Shown here: positions 52,417-63,595 of the stretch, in pieces
Numbering within the stretch: the stretch's first letter is position 1
How the letters are laid out: each line of letters starts with the position of its first letter
Notes under the pieces: generated by a model
What the model was told of the DNA's origin: nothing
The model's database searches: none
What the model saw: the letters and a program-made list of their open reading frames with translations, nothing else
NCBI RefSeq assembly: GCF_009846525.1
Contig: NZ_CP024621.1
Location: 620,001-684,000 of the forward strand
Direction of reading: 5' to 3'
DNA from: Halomonas meridiana
Lineage (GTDB): Bacteria > Pseudomonadota > Gammaproteobacteria > Pseudomonadales > Halomonadaceae
Length of the DNA stretch: 64,000 nt
Program-made: the position numbers and the translations under genes

Positions 52417-53538
52417 ATGGATGCCAAGGAGTGGCTGGCAGTGCATGCACTGCCTGGAATGGGGGCAACGCGCATTGCACAACTGGTGGCGCGTCAGCCG
52501 TCGTGGCCGCAAGGCTGGTTAGCGGCGCTGCCCAGCAGTGCCGCCAATGCGTTACGCCTGTGGCTCGCTCACCCAACGCGCAGCCCTCTGCAACACGCGG
52601 TGGACGACACCTTGACCTGGCTGCAAGGCGCGCCCGATCGTCATCTGCTGCACCGCGATCACCCCGATTGGCCTGAGTTACTCAATCAGCTTCCTGACCC
52701 ACCGGTGGTGCTGTGGGCGCAGGGGGATTTACGCGCCCTGAGCGCTCCGGGCATCGCTATGGTCGGTACGCGGCGGCCCACGTCGGAGGGTAGCCGTAAC
52801 GCTCAAGCGTTTGCCCGTGAATTGGCTGGGCGCGGCTGGTGTGTGGTGAGCGGTATGGCCTTGGGTGTCGACGGGGTTGCCCAGCGTGCAGCGCTGGAGG
52901 CGGGTGGAACCTCCATTGCCGTGCTGGGAAGCGGCATCGATGTCATTTATCCCGCGCGCCATCGCGATCTCTACGAACAGCTCAGTACCCAGCCCGGCGG
53001 TTTGGTGCTGTCCGAGCACCCGCCGGGCACGGCTGCCCGTCCCGCCTTTTTTCCTCGCCGTAACCGTATCGTCACCGGGCTATCACTCGGCACGCTGGTG
53101 GTCGAAGCCACCGAGAAAAGCGGCTCACTGGTGAGCGCTCGCCTAGCGGTAGAGCAAGGGCGTGAGCTATTCGCGCTGCCAGGCTCGCTGCACAATGTAC
53201 AAGCCCGTGGCTGCCTACAGCTCCTGCGTAGCGGGGCCACGCTGGTGCGCCATGTGGACGATATGCTCGAAGAGTTGCAGCAATGGGCGCCCCACTACCT
53301 GCCCGTAGAGACGACGACGCACGGTGAGACGACGTCTCACGGACCCGACAGCCCTTCGACGGCCAGCGGTGATCCGTTGCTCGATGCGCTGGGAGCCTCG
53401 CCAACGCCGATCGATCTGCTGGTGCAGACCACCGGTCTCTCGGTGAGCGCCTGCCAACAGCGGCTGTTAATGCTGGAGCTGGAAGGGCAGGCGACGCAGC
53501 AGGCGGGCGGCTGGGTGAGAATGACGGCCCCGTGGTAA
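52417..53538 (+). CDS. dprA: DNA-processing protein DprA
   Basis: 373-residue protein that loads RecA onto incoming single-stranded DNA during natural transformation. GIAMVGTRRPTSEGSRNAQAFARELAGRGW and SGMALGVDGVAQRAALEAGGTSIAVLGSGIDVIYPARHRDLYEQL form the extended Rossmann fold; PRRNRIVTGLSLGTLVVEA and GRELFALPGSLHNVQARG follow. A C-terminal winged-helix-like domain (about residues 305-373) matches the DML1-like tail. ATG 52417; it lies 33 nt after the LysM stop. Confidence 0.95.
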   Translation: MDAKEWLAVHALPGMGATRIAQLVARQPSWPQGWLAALPSSAANALRLWLAHPTRSPLQHAVDDTLTWLQGAPDRHLLHRDHPDWPELLNQLPDPPVVLWAQGDLRALSAPGIAMVGTRRPTSEGSRNAQAFARELAGRGWCVVSGMALGVDGVAQRAALEAGGTSIAVLGSGIDVIYPARHRDLYEQLSTQPGGLVLSEHPPGTAARPAFFPRRNRIVTGLSLGTLVVEATEKSGSLVSARLAVEQGRELFALPGSLHNVQARGCLQLLRSGATLVRHVDDMLEELQQWAPHYLPVETTTHGETTSHGPDSPSTASGDPLLDALGASPTPIDLLVQTTGLSVSACQQRLLMLELEGQATQQAGGWVRMTAPW

Positions 53539-53586
53539 GATGCAGCCTCCTTTGTTGGATTGGCTGAGAGCTTATCAGGAGTGTCT

Positions 53587-55147
<1,561 letters not shown>

Positions 55148-55156
55148 GGAGCGTCG

Positions 55157-55975
55157 ATGACTGATCGTTACTGCGTATTTGGCAACCCTATTAAGCACTC
55201 GAAATCCCCGCTGATCCATGGGGAATTTGCCAGTCAAACCCAGCAAGCCATGCGTTATACCGCTGAGCTCGCCCCTGTGGAGGGGTTTGCTGATGCTTGG
55301 CGAGCATTCGTCGCCGACGGCGGCCGTGGTGCGAACGTCACCGTGCCCTTCAAAGGCGATGCCTTTGCACTCTGCGATACGCTGAGTCACCGCGCCAAGC
55401 GCGCCCAGGCGGTGAATACGCTGATTGTGGGCGGTAACGGGCGTACCTATGGCGATACCACCGACGGTATTGGGTTAGTGCGGGATTTGGCCTATCACCG
55501 CGTCCCTCTGGCGGGTAAGCGTGTGCTGGTCATCGGCGCAGGCGGCGCGGTGCGCGGCGTATTGGAACCGCTGCTGGCGGAGCAGCCCAGTGAGGTCGTC
55601 ATCGTCAACCGCACGGCGGAGAAAGCCGAGCAGCTGGCCCACGCGTTTGCCGACCTGGGCACTCTCCAGGGCGGCGGTTTTGCCTCCATCGACGGGCAAT
55701 TCGACTTGGTGATCAACGGCACCAGTGCCAGCCTTTCAGGCGAGCTGCCGCCGCTGCCGGAGATGCTGTTTGCCGAAGGCGCCTGGGCCTATGACATGAT
55801 GTACGGCGCTGAGCCGACGGTGTTTCTTCAGTGGGCGGAACCGCGCGGGGCGAAACGGCTGGATGGCTTGGGCATGCTGGTCGAGCAGGCGGCCGAATCG
55901 TTCTTTCTATGGCGCAACGTTCGACCGGAAACGGCCAGCGTGCGCTCGCTGCTCCGCCAGTCTCTCAATGAGTGA
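55157..55975 (+). CDS. aroE: Shikimate dehydrogenase AroE
   Basis: 272-residue NADPH-dependent enzyme of the shikimate pathway. [21 protein letters not shown] near residue 4 and [16 protein letters not shown] near 56 (catalytic Lys in PFK) form the substrate site; [18 protein letters not shown] near 122 is the NADP Rossmann motif, and [12 protein letters not shown] and [16 protein letters not shown] follow. It begins 9 nt after hemF and ends the LysM-dprA-tsaC-hemF-aroE run. Confidence 0.96.
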   Translation: MTDRYCVFGNPIKHSKSPLIHGEFASQTQQAMRYTAELAPVEGFADAWRAFVADGGRGANVTVPFKGDAFALCDTLSHRAKRAQAVNTLIVGGNGRTYGDTTDGIGLVRDLAYHRVPLAGKRVLVIGAGGAVRGVLEPLLAEQPSEVVIVNRTAEKAEQLAHAFADLGTLQGGGFASIDGQFDLVINGTSASLSGELPPLPEMLFAEGAWAYDMMYGAEPTVFLQWAEPRGAKRLDGLGMLVEQAAESFFLWRNVRPETASVRSLLRQSLNE

Positions 55976-55982
55976 GCAGGAC

Positions 55983-56004
55983 GATGGGGGCGAGTGCCCC
56001 CATC
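55983..56004 (+). terminator. Terminator-like hairpin after aroE
   Basis: GATGGGGGC pairs with GCCCCCATC around GAGT, with extra pairing outside (CAGGAC/GTCCTG-like). T-tract is missing. Confidence 0.5.
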
Positions 56005-56044
56005 CTGTCGTCGTGAGCTCACGAGAGCGAGAGAAAGGGTCGGT

Positions 56045-56302
56045 CTAACGCGGTTTGGTATAAAAGCCCACCATGCACATCACCAACCCCACCACGGATA
56101 GCAGCATGCCGCCATTAACCAGCAGCGGTGAACGCTCGAGCCACGACACGAAGGGCTGTGGTGTGTCGTAGCAAGCCCCCTCCAGGTAGTTCCAGTAGCC
56201 GCCATCGAGCTGGCAGGCGCGAACGTCCCCCAACTCCCAAAAGTAAACGCCTAGCAGCACCAGAATCGGCAGCACTAACAGCAGTAAACCCAATCGGATC
56301 AT
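56045..56302 (-). CDS. Small two-helix membrane protein, function unknown
   Basis: 85-residue protein with membrane segments at about residues 4-22 and 60-80. The loop between (ELGDVRACQLDGGYWNYLEGACYDTPQPFV) carries two cysteines that could form a disulfide on the periplasmic side. I do not recognise a family. ATG 56302 lies 18 nt after the M48 gene stop, so the two are probably co-transcribed and the small protein might assist the lipoprotein protease; that link is only positional. Confidence 0.6.
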   Translation of the reverse strand: MIRLGLLLLVLPILVLLGVYFWELGDVRACQLDGGYWNYLEGACYDTPQPFVSWLERSPLLVNGGMLLSVVGLVMCMVGFYTKPR

Positions 56303-56320
56303 GAAAGCCTCGAATGGCCG

Positions 56321-57124
56321 CTACGGTCGCGGACAGTTAGGAGTACGGCCGCTGTTGCGAGCCTGCTCGTAGGTGGCCAGCGCTTGCTCCATATTGGCTT
56401 GCAGGCCTTGAATCCGCTGGCCTTGGCTGGGGTGGGTCGACATCCAGGCAGGAGGCGCACCGCCGCCCGACGCGGCCTGCATGTTTTCCCATAGCGTGAC
56501 GCTTTCACGCGGGTCGAAGCCCGCTTGCGCCATGAGCTGTAGGCCTATCACATCGGCCTCGCTTTCATGACGGCGGGAGAAAGGTAGCGCAATGCCGTAC
56601 TCGGCCCCCAAGCCGAGCACACCCATCAACTGCTGGCCTGCCGGTGTCTGCATGCCCGACGTGCTGGAGATCACTGAAAGACCCAATGACGTAGCGCTTT
56701 GGGTAGAGGCGCGTTCGTTGGCGTGGCGCGCCAGCACGTGGCCGATTTCATGGCCGACCACCGAGGCGAGCTGGTCCTGGCTGGTGGCGATGTCCAGCAT
56801 GCCGGTGTTTACACCCATGTAGCCGCCAGGCAGGGCAAAAGCGTTCGGCTGTTCGGACTCAAACACACGAATTTGCCAATCCAGGTCGCGCTGCTCGTTG
56901 GGAAGCACGTCGACAATGGCATTAGTGATGCACTGCACGTAACGGTGGCTCGCCTGACCCGCAGTCGGAATGTTTTGCTGATATTCGGCGAAGGCCTGTT
57001 GGCCCATCTGATTGAGCTGATCATCGGAGAGCAGCAGCAGCTGTGAACGACCGGTGGGTGACGTCGAGCAAGCGGCGATCGAGGCGCAGAGCGCCGTAAC
57101 CGCTAATGGGCGAAGCCAACGCAT
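56321..57124 (-). CDS. M48 family metalloprotease lipoprotein
   Basis: 267-residue zinc metalloprotease. Signal peptide and lipobox (ALCASIAAC) place it in the envelope, anchored at the Cys near residue 19. The zinc site VVGHEIGHVLARHANE (HExxH) is near 122, and the third ligand is Glu in ESEADVIGLQLM near 185. It resembles LoiP/YcaL and BepA-type quality-control proteases, but without the long TPR tail of BepA. ATG 57124 (MRWLRPL) follows GGAAAC. It probably removes damaged outer-membrane proteins; the substrate is unknown. Confidence 0.9.
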   Translation of the reverse strand: MRWLRPLAVTALCASIAACSTSPTGRSQLLLLSDDQLNQMGQQAFAEYQQNIPTAGQASHRYVQCITNAIVDVLPNEQRDLDWQIRVFESEQPNAFALPGGYMGVNTGMLDIATSQDQLASVVGHEIGHVLARHANERASTQSATSLGLSVISSTSGMQTPAGQQLMGVLGLGAEYGIALPFSRRHESEADVIGLQLMAQAGFDPRESVTLWENMQAASGGGAPPAWMSTHPSQGQRIQGLQANMEQALATYEQARNSGRTPNCPRP

Positions 57125-57220
57125 AGACAGTTTCCTTATAGACGAGTAGGGATCCTTGCACACAAGATAACCACTGGCAGTGGTAAATCAACCCTATCAT
57201 AACGCACTCTGAGGATGACG

Positions 57221-58093
57221 ATGGATGCCGAATTAAGCCAGCGCCTAGCGCGGTTACTCGATCATGTCGACCACTGGCTGCCGCCAGCGCCCACGCCGGT
57301 TGCGTGGGAGCATCACGTGGCCGCCATCTGGCAACGCCACCCACTGGGCGGGCGGCTAGTGCCGGTGCCCCCAAGAGACACCATGACGCTGGAGGATCTG
57401 CTGGGCATCGAGCGTCAGAAGCAGGCGCTGGTCGATAACACCCGCGCCTTTTTGCAAGGCCTGCCCGCCAACCACGCGCTGCTATGGGGCTCCCGGGGGA
57501 GCGGTAAGTCGTCGGTGATACGGGCGTTGCTCAATTCACTCGCCGATGAAGGCTTGAGACTGATCCAGGTCGACCGTCACGACCTGGCAAGCCTGCCGCT
57601 GTTGGTAGAACAGCTGCGTCATCAGCCGCACCGCTTCGTGGTGTATTGCGACGATCTGTCGTTTGAAGGCAACGACGATGCCTACAAAGCGCTCAAGAGC
57701 GTGCTGGATGGTGCGCTGACCGGGCCGCCGGATAACGTGTTGCTCTATGCCACTTCGAACCGTCGCCATCTGCTGCCGGAGTCGATGGAGGACAACAGCG
57801 GCTCACGGCTGGTGGGTGACGAATTACATCACGGCGATGCGGTGGAAGAGAAAATCTCCCTCTCGGATCGTTTCGGCCTGTGGTTAGGCTTTCATCCGTT
57901 TAGCCAAGCGGCGTACCTGGAAGTATGCGAACACTGGGTAGGGCGTATCGGCGGAAAACAGGACTGGAATGAGGCTGCGCGGGCGGAAGCGATTCGCTTT
58001 GCCACACTGCGCGGCGGGCGAAGCGGCCGGACGGCGTGGCAGTTTGCGGCCCAGTACGTGGGCCGCAAACGGCTGCATGAGCGGGGTGAGTGA
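57221..58093 (+). CDS. DUF815 AAA+ ATPase
   Basis: 290-residue AAA-type ATPase of the DUF815 family. Walker A is LLWGSRGSGKSSVIRALLN near residue 91, Walker B VVYCDDLSFEGNDDAYKALKSVLDG near 140, and sensor-like NVLLYATSNRRHLLPE near 175. The family is widespread and uncharacterised. LGIERQKQALVDNTRAFLQG before Walker A is also conserved. I choose ATG 57221 because GAGG lies 6 nt upstream; ATG 57215 is in frame. It lies alone between two leftward genes. Confidence 0.87.
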   Translation: MDAELSQRLARLLDHVDHWLPPAPTPVAWEHHVAAIWQRHPLGGRLVPVPPRDTMTLEDLLGIERQKQALVDNTRAFLQGLPANHALLWGSRGSGKSSVIRALLNSLADEGLRLIQVDRHDLASLPLLVEQLRHQPHRFVVYCDDLSFEGNDDAYKALKSVLDGALTGPPDNVLLYATSNRRHLLPESMEDNSGSRLVGDELHHGDAVEEKISLSDRFGLWLGFHPFSQAAYLEVCEHWVGRIGGKQDWNEAARAEAIRFATLRGGRSGRTAWQFAAQYVGRKRLHERGE

Positions 58094-58108
58094 CGCGCTG
58101 GGCAAGCT

Positions 58109-58723
58109 TTAGCGTTGGGGGATGAGCTGCCCGTCGTCGCCCACGTTCAAGCGAATGGTTGGGGTGAGCAGACCAGCGGGTAGCGTCATGCCCAGGCCGC
58201 GCAAATCCCCTGGGGTGATGGCCAGCTCACTGCCCGCAGGCAGCTCCCCTTGGCTGGCGAGTTGGCTCGCCAGCTCTAGCATCGGCGTCATGTGCTGCTG
58301 GTCGGCAGCCAGCACATCGAAAGCCACCGGCAGGCGGAGATTGGCATCTTCCCCTGAGGTGAGCGTCACGTTCTGGGCATAGTTGCCCTGTACGGGGTCG
58401 ACGCCGGGCATGTCCAGCGTCCAGCGAAAGCCAGACATCTCCACCGGGGGCATGCCAGCGGGCAGGCCAAGCCCCATCGCCAGGGTGGCTTGCACCGGCA
58501 AGCTTCCAGCACCCAGGCTAGAAGCCAGCAAACTCGATAGATCGCTGGTGTCCAATCCGGCATTGACGCTGTAAGGGCCAATGCGCACGTCCTCGATGCC
58601 GAGTGAGGTGACGGCTAAGCGAAAAGCAAACAGTCCCGTTTGGGGCAGTGCCAAGCAGCCGGTCAAGAGAGTCGCCAGCAGTAGTAAAACCAAGCCGCGT
58701 CCGCGACGAACAGCGTCGTGCAT
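58109..58723 (-). CDS. Predicted lipoprotein, function unknown
   Basis: 204-residue protein with signal peptide and lipobox LLATLLTGC, giving a lipid-anchored Cys near residue 23. The mature part has an alternating pattern (FRLAVTSLGIEDVRIGPYSVNAGLDTSDLSSLL, then VEMSGFRWTLDMPGVDPVQGNYAQN) that recalls LEA-2/LolA-like beta proteins but I cannot assign a family with confidence. ATG 58723 follows AGGAGGG. It may be transcribed alone; a terminator of the der operon separates it from der. Confidence 0.7.
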   Translation of the reverse strand: MHDAVRRGRGLVLLLLATLLTGCLALPQTGLFAFRLAVTSLGIEDVRIGPYSVNAGLDTSDLSSLLASSLGAGSLPVQATLAMGLGLPAGMPPVEMSGFRWTLDMPGVDPVQGNYAQNVTLTSGEDANLRLPVAFDVLAADQQHMTPMLELASQLASQGELPAGSELAITPGDLRGLGMTLPAGLLTPTIRLNVGDDGQLIPQR

Positions 58724-58844
58724 GTCAGTCCCTCCTAAGAAGGGCAAGAGTGATAGAGCAAGTATCTACAGGGCAGGTGCCGAAAAGCGCCGCTATTTGA
58801 GAGCGGGCAGTGGTGTCTGTCAAGCAGATTTGCGGGAGGAGGAG

Positions 58845-58879
58845 CATTAAAAACGCCCACTGAATCGTCAGTGGGCGTT
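58845..58879 (-). terminator. Terminator of the der operon
   Basis: On the minus strand AACGCCCACTGA pairs with TCAGTGGGCGTT around CGAT, followed by TTTAAT. It lies 18 nt after the der stop. Confidence 0.88.
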
Positions 58880-58896
58880 GAGGTGAGAGATAACGC

Positions 58897-60300
58897 TTAA
58901 CGGCGGCTCTTGCGCGCCTCTTTGGTGCGGTTGAGCTCGCGTTTTTTGGCTTTCTCTTTATCGCTGGCGCCCGCCATGTGATCGAACGGGTTATCGCCCG
59001 AGCGGAACTCGAAGCGCATCGGCGTGCCGCGCACCTTCAACACTTTGCGGAACGTGTTGGTCAGGTAGCGGCGGTATGCCTCGGGCAGCGAGGCCGTCTG
59101 GTTGCCGTGTACCACGATAATCGGCGGATTGCTGCCACCCTGGTGAGCCATACGCAGCTTGATGCGGCGTCCATTCACCATGGGAGGTGGATGCTGGCTG
59201 ACCGCATCCTGCAGCAGCGTGGTGAGACGGTTGGTCGACCAGTGCGCGTTGGCGGCGTTGAACGCCCGCTCGATGGAGGGGTACAGATCGCCCACCGCCG
59301 TACCGTGCAGGGCGGAAATGAAGTGCAGCTCGGCGTAGTCGGCAAAGCCCAGACGGCGCTTGATATCGGCGCGCATCTTCTCTTTGGCTTCGCTCTCCAG
59401 CCCGTCCCACTTGTTCACGGCCAGCACCAGCGCACGGCCGGTGGTGAGCACATAATCCAGCAGGTGCAGATCCTGCTCGACCAAGCCGCTGCGGGCATCC
59501 AGTACCATGACCGCCACGTGGCTCTCTTTGATCGCATCCAGCGTCTTGATGATCGAGAATTTTTCGGCGATTTCGCGCACGTTCTTGCGCCGCCGAATGC
59601 CGGCGGTGTCGATCAGTACGTACGGCTTGCCGTTGCGCTCGAAGGGAATTTCGATGGCATCACGGGTAGTGCCCGCTTCATCGAACACGACCACGCGCTC
59701 TTCACCGAGCAGGCGGTTGACCAGCGTGGACTTACCTACGTTGGGGCGGCCGATGACGCCAATGCGAATGCCTTTGGTGCCCGTGTCGGCGGGGATGCTG
59801 GCATCCCGCTCAGGGAAAGGTTCGAGGACCGTATCGATCAACAGCGATACGTTGCGGCCATGAGCGGCCGCAATCGGCCAGGGGTCGCCCAAGCCTAGCT
59901 TCCAGAAGTCGGCCATGGCCGAGTGCTCTTCCAAGCCGTCGGTCTTGTTGACCACCAGCCAGGTTTTCTTCTGATTGACGCGCAGGTGATTGGCGATCGC
60001 TTCATCGGCAACGTTCAGCCCGGCGCGGGCATCGACCAAGAACAGCACGATATCGGCTTCGTCGATGGCCGCGAGGGACTGTTCGGCCATCGCGGCATCG
60101 ATGCCTTCTTCGTCACCGCTGATACCGCCGGTATCGATGACGGTGTACGCCTTTCCACCCAGCATGCCGTTACCGTATTTACGGTCACGGGTCAGGCCAG
60201 GAAAGTCTGCCACCAGCGCATCGCGCGAGCGGGTCAGACGGTTAAACAGCGTCGATTTGCCCACATTGGGGCGACCGACTAATGCAATGACGGGTGTCAT
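58897..60300 (-). CDS. der: Ribosome-biogenesis GTPase Der (EngA)
   Basis: 467-residue double GTPase needed for 50S subunit assembly. The first G-domain has [25 protein letters not shown] near residue 6 and NKTDG near 118; the second has [25 protein letters not shown] near 182 and NKWDG near 295. The KH-like C-domain ends in a basic tail ([23 protein letters not shown]). ATG overlaps the bamB stop by 4 nt. The order hisS-yfgM-bamB-der is conserved in gammaproteobacteria. Confidence 0.97.
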   Translation of the reverse strand: MTPVIALVGRPNVGKSTLFNRLTRSRDALVADFPGLTRDRKYGNGMLGGKAYTVIDTGGISGDEEGIDAAMAEQSLAAIDEADIVLFLVDARAGLNVADEAIANHLRVNQKKTWLVVNKTDGLEEHSAMADFWKLGLGDPWPIAAAHGRNVSLLIDTVLEPFPERDASIPADTGTKGIRIGVIGRPNVGKSTLVNRLLGEERVVVFDEAGTTRDAIEIPFERNGKPYVLIDTAGIRRRKNVREIAEKFSIIKTLDAIKESHVAVMVLDARSGLVEQDLHLLDYVLTTGRALVLAVNKWDGLESEAKEKMRADIKRRLGFADYAELHFISALHGTAVGDLYPSIERAFNAANAHWSTNRLTTLLQDAVSQHPPPMVNGRRIKLRMAHQGGSNPPIIVVHGNQTASLPEAYRRYLTNTFRKVLKVRGTPMRFEFRSGDNPFDHMAGASDKEKAKKRELNRTKEARKSRR

Positions 60301-61481
60301 GGAGTGACTTCCAGGGTTTCCAGGCGACCATTGTTGGCCTGGACATGAATGGTGCTGCCTTCCGTGACCGGGCGCACGCTAATGCCGGAATCATCGATTC
60401 GGGTGCGGCCGACCAGGTTACCATCGCGGGCGTCGATCAGATGGACATAGCCTTCGAAATCGCCCACGACGATACGGCCATCGGCAAAGGCGGGAGCGGT
60501 GAGCCAGCGATCTTCGAGATCGTCGTTACGCCAAACTTCCTGACCGCTGTTGGCGTCCAAGGCCACGACGTGGCTGTCGTCGCTGACCACGAACAAGAAG
60601 TTGCCCACCAGAATTGGCGTGTGGCGGCTAGAAAGGTTGGTTTCCCACAAGACACCACCACGGGTGGCTTCCAGGGCGACCACACGGCCATTGTAGCTAG
60701 TCACGAACAGGCGACCATCGGGGCTGAGAACCGGCTGACCGGACAGGTCCACCAGCCGCTCGACGTCGCTGCGTCCGCGTGGGGTAGCAATCTGCATATC
60801 CCACAGAGCTTGGCCGCTGCGGTTATCCAGCGTGGCCAAGCGTCCGTTAGCCAAGCCCACGAAGGTGACCGGATCGATGACCATCGGCGTTCCGGTGCCG
60901 CGTAGCGTCAAGGCAGGCTGCGAGCTGGTGTAGACCCAGCGCTCTTCACCGCTGGCGCGATCCAGGGCCGTGATTTGGCCGTCCACGCTCTGAACCAGCA
61001 ACAATTGCTGGTTGGCCTGTGGGGCCGCCAACACTTCGCTGGAGACCCGCGAGCGCCAAGCAACGCTACCGTCCCGCTGGTCGAGGGCAATCACTTCACC
61101 GTTGCGGGTGCCGAGATACACTTGACCGGCAATGGCATTCAGCGCGCTGGAAACCGGGCTATCCAGCTCGATTTCCCACTCACGCTCGCCGCTGTTGGCA
61201 TCGAACGCGGCGACCAGGCCGTTGGCGTCGGCGGCGAAGACCGTATCGCCCTCACGCGATGGGGCGATGGGGTAGCGGGCGCGGCCAAAGCCATCGCCAA
61301 CGTGACGATCCCAAACGCTGTCCAGCGATGACGTTGCATCGAAGTTGCGCAGCTCTTTGGGCGTGAAGGCAGGCTCACCTTTGCTGGCACAGCCAGCCAA
61401 CAGTGCCAACGCCACGGCACCCAGGGTGGTGCGCATTAGATGTTTGGAAAAGAGCGGTTTTGACAGGCTAGTCGTCATCAC
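60297..61481 (-). CDS. bamB: Outer membrane protein assembly factor BamB
   Basis: 394-residue eight-bladed beta-propeller lipoprotein of the BAM complex that inserts outer-membrane beta-barrels. Lipobox ALLAGC near residue 26 follows a signal peptide. Repeated PQQ-like blades are visible, such as [58 protein letters not shown] and [21 protein letters not shown] 61481 overlaps the yfgM stop. Complete and typical. Confidence 0.96.
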   Translation of the reverse strand: MMTTSLSKPLFSKHLMRTTLGAVALALLAGCASKGEPAFTPKELRNFDATSSLDSVWDRHVGDGFGRARYPIAPSREGDTVFAADANGLVAAFDANSGEREWEIELDSPVSSALNAIAGQVYLGTRNGEVIALDQRDGSVAWRSRVSSEVLAAPQANQQLLLVQSVDGQITALDRASGEERWVYTSSQPALTLRGTGTPMVIDPVTFVGLANGRLATLDNRSGQALWDMQIATPRGRSDVERLVDLSGQPVLSPDGRLFVTSYNGRVVALEATRGGVLWETNLSSRHTPILVGNFLFVVSDDSHVVALDANSGQEVWRNDDLEDRWLTAPAFADGRIVVGDFEGYVHLIDARDGNLVGRTRIDDSGISVRPVTEGSTIHVQANNGRLETLEVTP

Positions 61482-62137
61482 TGTGTCGCCTCCTCGGCGC
61501 CGAGATCGTCAAGCTTGAACTGCACGCCGTACAGCGGCTGGTTCTTCGTTTGGGCGAGTGACTGGGCGGTTTGCCATGCCTCGCGCGCCTGCTCGGGCTG
61601 ATTTTGCGCGAGGAAGGCATCGCCGCGTACGTTGGCTTGTTGGGCCGCCAGCGCGTCAGAGATGGGCTGATCGAGCAGCGCCAGCGCAGCATCGGGGTTG
61701 CCCTGTGCCACTTCGATGCGTGCCAAACGCAGCCAAGCTACGCTTTGTACATAGCGGCGCGAGGAGTTGCTGGCGACGTCCTGCAGCGCCTGCTTGGCGG
61801 TGGAAAGATCGTCTTGCTCAACGGCAAGACGAGCCTCCAAGAGCTGTGCCAGTTCGGCATACAGCGTGTTGCCGTAGTCGTCGGTGAGCTCATCGATCAG
61901 CGTCTGTGCTGCGCTTAGCTGATCGCCTTCCAAGGTCGTGCCAGCCGTCATATTGATGAGCTGTTGGTAACGGGCAGAGGCGGCTTCCGCCTTGCCTTCT
62001 TGATAGTTCTGCCACGCATTCCAACCAAAGACGCCCGCCGCAGCGAGAACGGCACCGGCAATCAGCGAGGTTCCGTTCTCTTTCCACCAGCGTTTGACGA
62101 CTTCTAGCTGCTCTTCTTCGCTTCTCAGCTCCGCCAC
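61478..62137 (-). CDS. YfgM family tetratricopeptide protein
   Basis: 219-residue inner-membrane protein with one N-terminal helix (LIAGAVLAAAGVFGWNAW) and periplasmic TPR-like repeats, the YfgM type that associates with the Sec translocon and periplasmic chaperones. EEEQLEVVKRWWKENG is the conserved cytoplasmic start. I choose GTG 62137, because GGAGG lies 6 nt upstream; an ATG 33 nt further up lacks this. Overlaps bamB by 4 nt. Confidence 0.92.
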   Translation of the reverse strand: MAELRSEEEQLEVVKRWWKENGTSLIAGAVLAAAGVFGWNAWQNYQEGKAEAASARYQQLINMTAGTTLEGDQLSAAQTLIDELTDDYGNTLYAELAQLLEARLAVEQDDLSTAKQALQDVASNSSRRYVQSVAWLRLARIEVAQGNPDAALALLDQPISDALAAQQANVRGDAFLAQNQPEQAREAWQTAQSLAQTKNQPLYGVQFKLDDLGAEEATQ

Positions 62138-62217
62138 GGGCGGCCTCCTGTTCCATAGGTCAGCCGCCAATGCGGCTAACGAGTGTTCATCTGCCCAGTC
62201 GGTGCTGGGCAGCGATG

Positions 62218-63525
62218 TTAGTGAGACGGTACGTTCGACAGTAACTCGCGAAGCGCGTCGGCCAGCTCGGTCTGGGACACTTGCTGCTGCTCGCGATCAT
62301 CACGCAAAAACTTCAACGTGGCGGTTTGGTGGGCTAGCTCGTCCTCGCCTAGCAAAATCGCCACCGGCGCGGCGCTTTTATCGGCTTTCTTCATCCGGCT
62401 TTTGAAGCTGCCGCCGCCGCAGTGCAGCTGCAGGCGTAACGAAGGCAGCGCACTGCGCAGCTGTTCGGCGAGCGTCAGCGCGGCCACGGTGGCGCTGTCA
62501 TCCATCGGCATCAAGTAAACGTCGCAGCCGCCCAGCGCTTCGTTGGGCACTAGGTCGAGGGTGTCCAGCAGCAGGATCAGGCGTTCGATGCCCATGGCAA
62601 AACCCACTGCAGGCGTGGGTTTGCCGCCCAGCTGCTCGACCAGACCGTCGTAGCGGCCGCCAGCGCACACGGTGCCTTGGCTGCCCAGTGCAGTGGTGGT
62701 CCACTCGAACACCGTGCGGCAGTAGTAGTCCAGGCCGCGCACCAAACGTGGGTTGACCACGTACGGAATCCCGGAGGCATCCAGCATCGCTTTGAGCTGC
62801 TCGAAATGCGCGCGGGACTCGTCGTCCAGGTGATCCATCAGCTGCGGAGCCGCGTCGAGCATCTCGGCCATCTCTGGGTTTTTCGAGTCCAGAATGCGCA
62901 GCGGGTTGCTGGTCAGGCGCCGCTTGGAATCGTCATCGAGAATATCGTGGTGCTGCTCGAAGTAAGCCACTAGCTTATCGCGGTAGGCCGCACGGGCGTC
63001 AGCCGAGCCTAGCGAGTTCAACTCCAGGGTGACGTGCTCCATCAAGCCCAGCTCTTGCCACAGACGTGCCGAAAGCAAAATGACTTCGGCGTCGATATCC
63101 GGGCCTTCGAAGCCGTACGTCTCGACACCCACTTGGTGGAACTGGCGATAGCGTCCTTTCTGGGGGCGCTCGTGACGGAACATCGGCCCCTGGTACCAAA
63201 GCCGCTGGGTTTGGTTATGCAGCAAACCGTGTTCCATGGCCGCCCGCACGCAGCTGGCGGTGCCTTCGGGGCGCAGCGTCAGGCTGTCACCGTTGCGGTC
63301 GTCGAAGGTGTACATCTCTTTTTCGACGATGTCGGTGACTTCACCAATCGAACGGGCAAACAGCGCCGTCTGCTCCACAATCGGCGTACGCATTTCATCG
63401 AAGCCGTAACGGTGCATGAGTTGGCGTACTTTGCCCTCAAAAAATTGCCAGCGAGGGCTGTCGCTGGGCAATAGGTCGTTCATACCACGGATGGCTTGAA
63501 TCTTTTTAGCGGCGGACTTGCTCAA
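62218..63525 (-). CDS. hisS: Histidyl-tRNA synthetase
   Basis: 435-residue class II tRNA synthetase. [18 protein letters not shown] is the start; motif 2 region [36 protein letters not shown], the histidine motifs [15 protein letters not shown] near residue 257 and [14 protein letters not shown] near 287, and motif 3 [14 protein letters not shown] near 307 are intact. The start is TTG 63525, placed because AAGGAG lies 6 nt upstream; an open extension to 63612 is not family-like. It follows ispG by 70 nt. Confidence 0.95.
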   Translation of the reverse strand: MSKSAAKKIQAIRGMNDLLPSDSPRWQFFEGKVRQLMHRYGFDEMRTPIVEQTALFARSIGEVTDIVEKEMYTFDDRNGDSLTLRPEGTASCVRAAMEHGLLHNQTQRLWYQGPMFRHERPQKGRYRQFHQVGVETYGFEGPDIDAEVILLSARLWQELGLMEHVTLELNSLGSADARAAYRDKLVAYFEQHHDILDDDSKRRLTSNPLRILDSKNPEMAEMLDAAPQLMDHLDDESRAHFEQLKAMLDASGIPYVVNPRLVRGLDYYCRTVFEWTTTALGSQGTVCAGGRYDGLVEQLGGKPTPAVGFAMGIERLILLLDTLDLVPNEALGGCDVYLMPMDDSATVAALTLAEQLRSALPSLRLQLHCGGGSFKSRMKKADKSAAPVAILLGEDELAHQTATLKFLRDDREQQQVSQTELADALRELLSNVPSH

Positions 63526-63595
63526 TGAAAACTCCTTATGGGGCGGCAGCACACGAGGCGGGACGCTCACACCGCCTCTTTCAGCCACTGGGACG

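Noticed and set aside
58978..59898. Plus-strand open frame of 306 codons
   Set aside because: It is a shadow of der, with no ribosome site and no family features.
62138..62170. ATG start for yfgM
   Set aside because: The GGAGG lies inside this stretch and points to GTG 62137; the ATG has no ribosome site.
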